A stretch of DNA of 5,012 nt from DATCLA01 sp036564195 (lineage in GTDB: Bacteria > Bacillota > UBA4882 > UBA8346), in assembly GCA_036564195.1 (NCBI GenBank), contig DATCLA010000043.1, forward strand, positions 1-5,012. Direction: 5' to 3'. Below the pieces are notes generated by a model. The model saw only the letters and a list, made by a program, of their open reading frames with translations. It did no database searches and was not told where the DNA came from. Positions 1 to 5,012 of this stretch are shown piece after piece (the first letter of the stretch is position 1; each line of letters starts with the position of its first letter). A program made the position numbers and the translations under genes.

Positions 1-2
1 CT

Positions 3-512
3 TCTAATTTGAGCCTAGAAGCAAAAACTTTGAAATTTAATTTACCGGTTTTAATAACCTCTGCCGGACAAAGCATAGAGGCACAAATGGTATCGTTTAA
101 TTTTGTCCAAAATAAAATACCCAATAAATGCATTCAGATGGCTGAAAATAAGGATTTAGACGGGATTAAAACTTTAATCGTTGTTCCGGGACATAGCCTG
201 AAGGGACTGGGATCAGCCGGAATTGACGCCAATATGGAATTGAACCGAGTTAAAAAGTTAGTTTTAGACGCAAAAAATAAAGGGATTGATATTATTTGTA
301 TCCATATTGGCGGTGCCGCGCGACGTGGTCCAACTTCTCAGCCGTTTATCGAGGCAGCCCTAAAATACGCCAAATATTGCGTTGTATATGCCGACGGTAA
401 TAAAGATAATTACTTTAATAAGCGTTGTCAAACTGCAAAAATCCCATTAACCGTAATTGCTAAAGTCGCGGACCTTAGCGGGGTTATTAAGGATATGTTT
501 GCCGTTAAGTAG
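3..512 (+). CDS. DUF6305-like protein, 5' end outside the window
   Basis: The open frame runs back to the window edge with no stop (Ser, Asn, Leu codons precede the visible part), so the TTG at 9-11 is probably an internal Leu and the true start lies upstream. No ribosome site can be seen for it. Counting that TTG as residue 1, the visible 167 residues alternate strands and helices like a small Rossmann-type fold. They carry ITSAGQS (16-22), a GHSLKGLGSAGID block (61-73), a HIGGAARRG block (99-107) and DGNKD (129-133). From memory these match the uncharacterised DUF6305 family, members of which often have an N-terminal signal peptide; whether this one does is hidden. No catalytic residues are known to me. 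It is followed after 30 bases by a transporter gene, so a ligand-binding or accessory role in uptake is an inference only. The family call is moderately sure, the function unknown. Confidence 0.7.
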   Translation, partial: SNLSLEAKTLKFNLPVLITSAGQSIEAQMVSFNFVQNKIPNKCIQMAENKDLDGIKTLIVVPGHSLKGLGSAGIDANMELNRVKKLVLDAKNKGIDIICIHIGGAARRGPTSQPFIEAALKYAKYCVVYADGNKDNYFNKRCQTAKIPLTVIAKVADLSGVIKDMFAVK

Positions 513-542
513 TTTTATTCTCGGAAAGGCAGGGGTATTTTA

Positions 543-1835
543 ATGGAAAAGCAATCAATCGCTGCTTTGATAGCCATGGTAGTGGGATTTGCAGGAATAT
601 ATTTTTGTTTTCATAGACATCGGGGAGCAACCGTCTTTGCCTTACTGGGAGCAGCTATTTTGGGGGCATTCTTTTCCGGATTCGGTTTTCCTTTGCGGCA
701 TTTGGTCGAAGGTGAATTCGGTTATCTCGATATTGTCATGGTTATTCTTACCGGGATTATTTTTCTGAGAGTGCTTGAGGCAAATGGTTCCATCTTGGTT
801 ATTAGCAAACTTTTAGTGAAATATTGTTCCGGATATCCTTTATTATTTCTTTTTCTAACTCTATTATTTTTATATCTGCCGGGTATGGTAACGGGATTAG
901 GGGCGCCGGCCGTTCTTATCACCGGCGCGATGGTGATTCCGATTTTGCTTAAAGCTGGATTGTCTAAAAATACAACTGCCGCTTTGGTCTCATTTAGCGC
1001 TTGTATGGGGAGCGTCACAGGACCGGTTAATATCCCGGCTATGATTGTTTGTAATTGCATCAACATGCCTTTTGAAGGATTTCAGTTGATTCTTCCGGCC
1101 ATTACCATCCCCAGTGGGATTATTGCGGTATTGATTCTCGCTTACAGGCCATGGCTGAAAAGGAACTTAATGAATATTAAAGCCGATTTTCAGCAGAATT
1201 CCGAAGATTTGACCTGGTGGCGCGCGTTACTTCCCATAATGGTGGTGGCATTGTTAATGATCTTGGTACGGGTGGCGCCGTCGGTTGTTCCGGATTTACA
1301 TACACCGTTGATATTTGTAATTGGTACAGTATGCGCTTGGTTAACAGGAAAAAGGGTTGTAACACTAAAAACATTAACTAATGCGGTTGACTCGCCGATT
1401 TTGGAGATTTCCGCTCTGTTGTTATCCGTAGGAGTATTGGTGCAAATTTCCACGCTTACCGGAGTTACCGGCTTATTGGTGGTTAAAAGTTTAAGCTTAC
1501 CCCATTATCTTATCTATCTCGGCATGAGCTTAGCCCTTCCGATTCTGGGAGGGGCTCTATCGATGCTTGGTGTAGCCGCTATTTTAGGTATGCCTATAGT
1601 ATTAGCGTTACTCGGACAAAACACAATCGTGATTACAGCAATGGTCTCAATACTTTGTGCACTTTCACAATTAACTCCCCCAAGCGCAATCGTTGGACTG
1701 TTAGCGGGAGAGTTGGCTGAAACCGAAAATTATAATCAAGTTCTTAAAGTAGTACTTGTCCCGTCTTGTATAACTATCGCTTTATGTTTAACGGTGGCAG
1801 TATTTTCCAATAAAGCAGCTGCTTTATTGTTGTAA
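543..1835 (+). CDS. IT-superfamily transporter, TRAP DctM / C4-dicarboxylate permease-like
   Basis: This is a 430-residue integral membrane protein with roughly 11 to 13 hydrophobic segments (about 5-23, 29-47, 62-78, 98-117, 121-138, 143-170, 178-200, 227-246, 251-268, 285-309, 322-340, 343-358, 361-380, 400-420). The length and layout match the ion-transporter superfamily, secondary carriers mostly for organic anions. Two halves resemble each other: residues 112-168 (LP..., GAMVIPILLKAG, AALVSFSA, TGPVNIPA) line up with 333-390 (LP..., LGMPIVLALLG, ITAMVSILCA, TPPSAIVG). This is the duplicated helix-hairpin design in which each half supplies part of the substrate and cation site. ATG 543 is preceded by AGGGG at 531-535, seven bases away. 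No separate TRAP binding protein or four-helix DctQ gene is visible. The substrate is unknown; neighbours suggest a carboxylate, amino acid or acyl amino acid. The superfamily call is fairly sure, the subfamily is not. Confidence 0.75.
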   Translation: MEKQSIAALIAMVVGFAGIYFCFHRHRGATVFALLGAAILGAFFSGFGFPLRHLVEGEFGYLDIVMVILTGIIFLRVLEANGSILVISKLLVKYCSGYPLLFLFLTLLFLYLPGMVTGLGAPAVLITGAMVIPILLKAGLSKNTTAALVSFSACMGSVTGPVNIPAMIVCNCINMPFEGFQLILPAITIPSGIIAVLILAYRPWLKRNLMNIKADFQQNSEDLTWWRALLPIMVVALLMILVRVAPSVVPDLHTPLIFVIGTVCAWLTGKRVVTLKTLTNAVDSPILEISALLLSVGVLVQISTLTGVTGLLVVKSLSLPHYLIYLGMSLALPILGGALSMLGVAAILGMPIVLALLGQNTIVITAMVSILCALSQLTPPSAIVGLLAGELAETENYNQVLKVVLVPSCITIALCLTVAVFSNKAAALLL

Positions 1836-1840
1836 CGGTT

Positions 1841-1847
1841 AAGGGGG
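1841..1847 (+). promoter_or_regulatory. Ribosome binding site for the 53-residue membrane protein
   Basis: AAGGGGG lies eight bases before TTG 1856, directly after the transporter stop codon. It is what supports the TTG as a start: the ATG at 1860, in another frame, meets a stop after ten codons. Confidence 0.65.
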
Positions 1848-1855
1848 TTGTAATA

Positions 1856-2017
1856 TTGGATGTCTATTCTTTACTTAAGGCGTCATATGTAGTGATTACG
1901 GGATTTTTGGTTATTCTGCTTTCAATAAATTTTTTTCAACATCGTAAACTTGAAAAACAGGTTCTTAACGCAATAATCTTATTGCCGTTGGTATTGCGGA
2001 TGTTACTAATTAAGTGA
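1856..2017 (+). CDS. Small two-helix membrane protein, 53 residues, TTG start
   Basis: I do not recognise a named family. The frame starts at TTG 1856, 20 bases after the transporter stop, with AAGGGGG at good spacing, and ends at TGA 2015-2017. That stop overlaps the GAGGGG ribosome site (2016-2021) of the next gene, which suggests translational coupling. The protein begins MDVYSLLKAS. It has a first hydrophobic helix at about residues 9-27 (VVITGFLVILLSINFF within it), a short charged turn QHRKLEKQ (28-35) and a second hydrophobic helix at about 36-51 containing one Arg (48), ending in Lys 53. A helical hairpin with a basic loop would put both ends on the same side of the membrane. The position suggests a small subunit or stabiliser of the transporter. 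It is much smaller than the four-helix DctQ or TctB subunits of tripartite carriers, so homology to those is not claimed. Confidence 0.65.
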   Translation: MDVYSLLKASYVVITGFLVILLSINFFQHRKLEKQVLNAIILLPLVLRMLLIK

Positions 2018-2027
2018 GGGGAACCAA

Positions 2028-3182
2028 ATGTTTTATTCTAGCGAAAACCATTTAAATAAATGGTTGCAGACGTTCATTGTAATTCTTTTATTTGGATGGG
2101 TCGGCTTCATTAGCGGCCAAAGCTTTTTACAAGCTCGAGAGCAACCGCAGATTTATCCGGGCCCCGGAGTGACTAAGCATTCCCATTTAAGTAATTATTT
2201 AACTAATTTAAAAAAGACTAATGCAGATAGCGATATTTATATTCTTGACAGCGGAAAACCCGGTGGAACCATTTTAGTCTTGGGGGGAACTCACGCGGAT
2301 GAACCTGCAGGTAATGTTACCGCTGTTTTATTGGTAGAGAAAGCCATTCCCGAACAGGGTCGAGTAATTGTTATTCCTCAAACCAACCGGAGCGCTTTTA
2401 CACATACGCCACCGTTGGAAGCTTATCCAAATCGGTTCGAAATAGACACTCCCAATGGTAAACGCTGGTTTAGTTTTGGGGCGCGTTATGCCAATCAAAT
2501 TGATCAATGGCCGGATCCTGATATTTATGTGCATTATCCTTCAGGTCAACGATTATCCGGTAATGAGACCCGTAATTTAAACCGTTCCTATCCTGGAAGA
2601 CCGAATGGGGTTTTGGTTGAAAAAGTTGCTTACGCTATCCGGAGATTAATCAAAAAGGAACAGGTTGATCTGGTTATTGATTTGCATGAATCGCCTTTGG
2701 AGTATTTTTTCATCAATGCCATGGCGGTTACGGACAAAAGCCGTAATGTAGGGATGATGACGGTTTTTAATCTTTCAGCTGCGGGAATTCAAATAGGGTT
2801 GGAAGCTCCCCCAGTTTCGCTCCATGGATTTAGCTATCGGGAATTGGCAGACTCTACACAAGCGTTAACATTTTTAGCTGAATCAGCAAATCCGATTCAA
2901 GGGAAACTTCGAGGCTGTACCGTAGCAGATAAAATTGTATCTGGAAAAGACCCATGTTATACTGCTGCCGCTCGTTTGGGACGTACTTTTGTCCCGTTTG
3001 ACGAAACAGGTTTACCCCTTTCTTTGCGTGTAGCCAGGCATCTTACTACAGTTGCAGAGCTTATTAAGGCATATTCGCAAATGACGCCCGGTGATGAAAT
3101 TGTAGTCAATAATATACCCACCTACGATCAGATAATTGACCAAGGAATTGGCTTTTTTTTAGCGCCACCAATAAAAAAGTAG
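2028..3182 (+). CDS. Membrane-anchored succinylglutamate desuccinylase/aspartoacylase-family zinc hydrolase
   Basis: This is a 384-residue protein of the M14-like desuccinylase/aspartoacylase family, zinc enzymes that cleave an amide bond next to a carboxylate (acyl amino acids or peptides). Residues 12-30 form one hydrophobic helix after a short charged head, read as a signal anchor or uncleaved signal peptide, so the catalytic domain should lie outside the cytoplasmic membrane. The zinc site is visible: GGTHADEP gives His89 and Glu92, and DLHES gives His220. NLNRSYPG (183-190) matches the family's DLNRxFPG substrate-carboxylate motif (Asn185, Arg186). Glu285 in FLAESANP is the likely general base. 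The start ATG 2028 has GAGGGG six bases upstream. Classical AstE and aspartoacylase are cytoplasmic and somewhat shorter, so this is a separate exported branch. It could equally be a carboxypeptidase, and the substrate is not determined. The family and zinc ligands are well supported. Confidence 0.85.
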   Translation: MFYSSENHLNKWLQTFIVILLFGWVGFISGQSFLQAREQPQIYPGPGVTKHSHLSNYLTNLKKTNADSDIYILDSGKPGGTILVLGGTHADEPAGNVTAVLLVEKAIPEQGRVIVIPQTNRSAFTHTPPLEAYPNRFEIDTPNGKRWFSFGARYANQIDQWPDPDIYVHYPSGQRLSGNETRNLNRSYPGRPNGVLVEKVAYAIRRLIKKEQVDLVIDLHESPLEYFFINAMAVTDKSRNVGMMTVFNLSAAGIQIGLEAPPVSLHGFSYRELADSTQALTFLAESANPIQGKLRGCTVADKIVSGKDPCYTAAARLGRTFVPFDETGLPLSLRVARHLTTVAELIKAYSQMTPGDEIVVNNIPTYDQIIDQGIGFFLAPPIKK

Positions 3183-3212
3183 GGAGAAAGGTATAAAGGT
3201 ATAATTTAAGGG

Positions 3213-3261
3213 GGTGATAATGGCGATAATCTTAAAAACCTAAGCATTAAGGAGTATCACC
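3213..3261 (+). promoter_or_regulatory. Nested inverted repeat in the leader of the C69 peptidase gene
   Basis: GGTGATA (3213-3219) is the exact reverse complement of TATCACC (3255-3261). Inside it CTTAA (3231-3235) pairs with TTAAG (3247-3251), leaving an 11-base loop. Folded in RNA, the outer stem would cover the ribosome site of the mini-ORF at 3220 and the inner stem would cover part of a second AAGGAG-like site (3249-3254). The internal loop is lopsided, ten bases against two or three, so stability is uncertain. No U-tract follows, so this is not an intrinsic terminator. Confidence 0.35.
3220..3243 (+). CDS. Possible seven-codon leader ORF (MAIILKT)
   Basis: ATG 3220 is preceded by AAGGGGGTGAT (3208-3218), close to a perfect anti-16S match at good spacing, yet the frame stops at TAA 3241-3243 after seven codons. 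Translation here could open or close the inverted repeat around it and so affect the peptidase gene 50 bases downstream. The codons show no run of one amino acid of the kind used in classical attenuation. It may also be a start-site remnant or chance. Confidence 0.3.
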   Translation: MAIILKT

Positions 3262-3279
3262 GATTTTGAAAATTATTGC

Positions 3280-3286
3280 AGGAGGG
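3280..3286 (+). promoter_or_regulatory. Ribosome binding site that sets the C69 peptidase start
   Basis: AGGAGGG sits six bases before ATG 3293. It favours this start over the in-frame TTG 3266, whose only candidate site, AAGGAG at 3249-3254, is 11 bases away. ATG 3293 also gives a normal signal peptide beginning MLKKIG. Confidence 0.75.
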
Positions 3287-3292
3287 ATATTA

Positions 3293-4759
3293 ATGTTGAA
3301 GAAAATAGGCCTAACTCTGGCTGTAACTATGCTCTTGTTATTTGTTTTAGTCGCTGCGGCAATGGCTTGTGATCAACTTGTTGTGCTAAAAAGCGCATCT
3401 GCGGACGGCAATGTGATCTGGGCCAAAAACAGCAACCGCGCTAATGAAGAATGTATGGGTTTCGTTAAAGTTCCCGGTGGCAAACATAAGCACGGTGAAA
3501 TGGTTCAATTGAGTCATATTAAAATTCCCCAGGCTAGTGTAACTTATACCGTAATGGCCGGACACCCCTATTGGAGCGGCGGATATGAATTTGGTGTCAA
3601 TGAATACGGAGTTTGCGCTGGTAATGAACTTATTAATACCAAAGATCCGCTTCATCATGAGAAAGAATCGCTAAACGGTCATGATTTGGTACGGTTAGGA
3701 TTGGAACGCGGTAAAACCGCCTATGAAGCCATGCATGTTATCATTGATATGATTGAAAAATATGGTCAAAACGGGAATGCCGCCTCTCCGGAGTCGGGAG
3801 ACGTCTCCGTATACTGGAATTCATTTTTAATTGCCGATCCTAACGAAGCTTGGATCTTAGAAACTTCCGACCGTCGTTGGATCGCAAAACGGGTCCAAGA
3901 TAATATTTTCGCTTTAACTAATATTTGTTCCATCCGTTCTACCTATGATGAAGCCAGTCCGGATCTAATTCAACATGCGATTGATATGGGATGGTATAAT
4001 CCGAAAGATGAGTTTGATTTCGCATTAGCGTATAATAATTTTAAAGCCCGCCCTGATTTTGAGATCAAGGCCAGACGGGCATACCAACTGTTGGCTAAGA
4101 AACGTGGCAAGATTGATGTGCCATATGTAATGAGTGTTCTACGTGATTATAAATATGAAGATAGCTTCATTGAGTCTGTCTATGGAACGATGGAAAAGAA
4201 CTTACCGGTCCTTTCCGCGCATACAGATACTAAGAGTAATGCAGGCAGTATAATTGCTCACTTACGGACAGATGAAGCTATTCCGGAGCCGATGCGGATT
4301 GTCTGCTGGGCAGCTATGGCCTCTCCGGATTGTTCTCCTTTCCGACCCTTCTATTTTTGTTCCGATGTTCCGGCTGAATTGGGAATCGGGCGGGATAAAT
4401 ATAGCGCCGACTCACCATGGTGGTCTTTTGATATCCTGGATCGGATGGCCCGCAACAATGAAGAAGTATACATGGGAGTCCTTAAATCTGTGTGGGATTC
4501 AATAGAAGGTAAAATTGCTCGTCAGAATTACATGACTGAGCAAAAAGCAATTAAACTTTTCCAAGCAGGCAAGTCTAATGACGCTTGTAAACTACTCTCC
4601 GATTTTGTACAAAATACTTGCAATGATACTTGGCGGGTAGCTAAAGGGATGAGAACAGTATTGTATGAAATGTGGAAGGTAGTACCGGGACCAGTAGTAA
4701 ATATTATTGATCCTGAAGGAAAGAGCGATAAGAACGCAGGCTTAGAATTATTTAAATAA
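3293..4759 (+). CDS. Exported C69/secernin-like dipeptidase (N-terminal-nucleophile hydrolase)
   Basis: This is a 488-residue protein. Residues 1-25 form a signal peptide: MLKK head, hydrophobic core, then AMA before Cys26. Cleavage after Ala25 would leave Cys26 as residue 1 of the mature enzyme, and Cys26 is the expected catalytic nucleophile of this family. The mature protein reads like secernins and C69 dipeptidases: CDQLVVL, SADGNVIWAKNSNR (36-49), GYEFGVNEYGVCAGNE (97-112), HDLVRLGLERG (130-140), EKYGQNGN (155-162), and WNSFLIADPNEAWILET (175-191), where Asn176 is a likely oxyanion or active-site residue. The usual KNSD reads KNSN here (Asn48). A Trp-Trp block (SPWWSFD, 374-380) lies near the C terminus, as in secernins. 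The family cleaves dipeptides or short peptides; work outside the membrane follows from the signal peptide. Nine Cys remain after cleavage, counting Cys26. The start was chosen by its ribosome site and signal peptide; TTG 3266 would add nine residues. The family is sure, the exact substrate not. Confidence 0.9.
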   Translation: MLKKIGLTLAVTMLLLFVLVAAAMACDQLVVLKSASADGNVIWAKNSNRANEECMGFVKVPGGKHKHGEMVQLSHIKIPQASVTYTVMAGHPYWSGGYEFGVNEYGVCAGNELINTKDPLHHEKESLNGHDLVRLGLERGKTAYEAMHVIIDMIEKYGQNGNAASPESGDVSVYWNSFLIADPNEAWILETSDRRWIAKRVQDNIFALTNICSIRSTYDEASPDLIQHAIDMGWYNPKDEFDFALAYNNFKARPDFEIKARRAYQLLAKKRGKIDVPYVMSVLRDYKYEDSFIESVYGTMEKNLPVLSAHTDTKSNAGSIIAHLRTDEAIPEPMRIVCWAAMASPDCSPFRPFYFCSDVPAELGIGRDKYSADSPWWSFDILDRMARNNEEVYMGVLKSVWDSIEGKIARQNYMTEQKAIKLFQAGKSNDACKLLSDFVQNTCNDTWRVAKGMRTVLYEMWKVVPGPVVNIIDPEGKSDKNAGLELFK

Positions 4760-4796
4760 TCATTAATCATTTGGCAATTTTAAGGAATATGTAATT

Positions 4797-4837
4797 AAAA
4801 AGCCGCTTATTACAAAATGTTTTAAGCGGTTTTTTTT
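4797..4837 (+). terminator. Rho-independent terminator after the C69 peptidase gene
   Basis: CCGCTTA (4803-4809) pairs perfectly with TAAGCGG (4823-4829). G4802 with T4830 and the run A4797-4801 against T4831-4835 extend the stem, and eight T (4830-4837) follow. It lies 37 bases after the stop codon and closes the operon. The A-run on the left arm means it could also stop transcription from the right, as expected between converging genes. Confidence 0.87.
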
Positions 4838-4895
4838 AAAACTTTTACAACTATTAAATGGTATATTTATAAATTACAAAGGCTTTTAGCCACAG

Positions 4896-5012
4896 TTAGT
4901 GTATAATTAAGTTCGTAATTTTTATCCAAGAAAAAGCCATCGGGACTCCGAAATGGTAAGTTGCTGAAACAAACCCAAAAAGAACCAAACCCAATCTAGC
5001 CACATAATAAGG
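4896..5012 (-). CDS. Possible C-terminal end of a convergent gene, partial
   Basis: On the minus strand a frame enters from the right edge and stays open for 38 codons before TAA (4898-4896). The residues are hydrophobic and aromatic (for example VARLGLVLFGFVSATYHFG, then MAFSWIKITN), which could be the last membrane helix of a protein. It would run into the terminator at 4797-4837, which has A and T runs on both sides. Another minus-strand frame is open here for a shorter stretch, and an open run this long is possible by chance. No family is recognised. Confidence 0.2.
   Translation of the reverse strand, partial: PYYVARLGLVLFGFVSATYHFGVPMAFSWIKITNLIIH

Noticed and set aside
722..1453. Minus-strand open frames of 65 to 114 codons inside the transporter gene
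   Set aside because: They lie opposite a well-supported gene, their translations show no domain pattern, and no ribosome sites were noticed for them.
3153..3160. Run of eight T near the end of the M14-like gene, possible frameshift or terminator
   Set aside because: The frame is intact through it, only eight codons remain after the run, and no stable stem precedes it.
3266..3292. TTG 3266 as the start of the C69 peptidase
   Set aside because: Its ribosome site is 11 bases off, while ATG 3293 has AGGAGGG at ideal spacing and gives a standard signal peptide.
3386..3394. Lipoprotein reading of the C69 signal peptide (AMAC as lipobox)
   Set aside because: Met at -2 and Ala at -3 fit poorly, and lipid on the cysteine would block the expected catalytic nucleophile.
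4254..4505. Plus-strand 83-codon frame within the C69 gene
   Set aside because: It overlaps the conserved C-terminal part of the peptidase in another frame and is a shadow of it.
4757..4770. Tandem AATCATT repeat just after the last stop codon
   Set aside because: Two seven-base AT-rich copies are easily due to chance and no function is suggested.
4865..4874. Perfect ten-base palindrome ATTTATAAAT as an operator
   Set aside because: It is AT-only in AT-rich sequence, and no gene start or promoter beside it supports a binding site.
4902..4907. TATAAT as a firm promoter
   Set aside because: No acceptable -35 hexamer lies 16 to 18 bases upstream and the TG of an extended -10 is out of register, so it is mentioned only as a possibility.

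Overview
The window is about 5 kb of AT-rich bacterial DNA with five tightly packed genes, all read left to right. Strong purine-rich Shine-Dalgarno sites, at least one TTG start and the gene content suggest an anaerobic Firmicute (Clostridia or Negativicutes-like). This is an inference from style and protein families; no marker gene is present to confirm it.

Layout: (1) 3-512, the 3' part of a DUF6305-type protein whose 5' end lies before the window. (2) 543-1835, a polytopic transporter of the ion-transporter (IT) superfamily, resembling TRAP DctM or C4-dicarboxylate permeases. (3) 1856-2017, a 53-residue two-helix membrane protein with a TTG start, easily missed because it is short. (4) 2028-3182, a membrane-anchored zinc hydrolase of the succinylglutamate desuccinylase/aspartoacylase (M14-like) family. 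(5) 3293-4759, an exported C69/secernin-like N-terminal-nucleophile peptidase. A clear intrinsic terminator at 4797-4837 ends the unit. The gaps between genes 1 to 4 are 30, 20 and 10 bases, so these are almost certainly one operon. Gene 5 follows a 110-base leader that holds a seven-codon mini-ORF and a nested inverted repeat, so it may be controlled separately.

Working together (inference): two hydrolases sit outside the cytoplasmic membrane, one cutting peptides and one removing an acyl group or cutting an amide next to a carboxylate. They stand beside a carboxylate-type transporter with a small membrane partner and a DUF6305 protein. This looks like an external 'cut, deacylate and import' module for N-acyl amino acids or small peptides. 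The substrate cannot be read from the sequence.

The last 170 bases (4838-5012) hold no confident gene. A short open frame enters from the right on the minus strand and could be the tail of a convergent gene. A small hairpin at 4936-4957 is the only other structure seen there.
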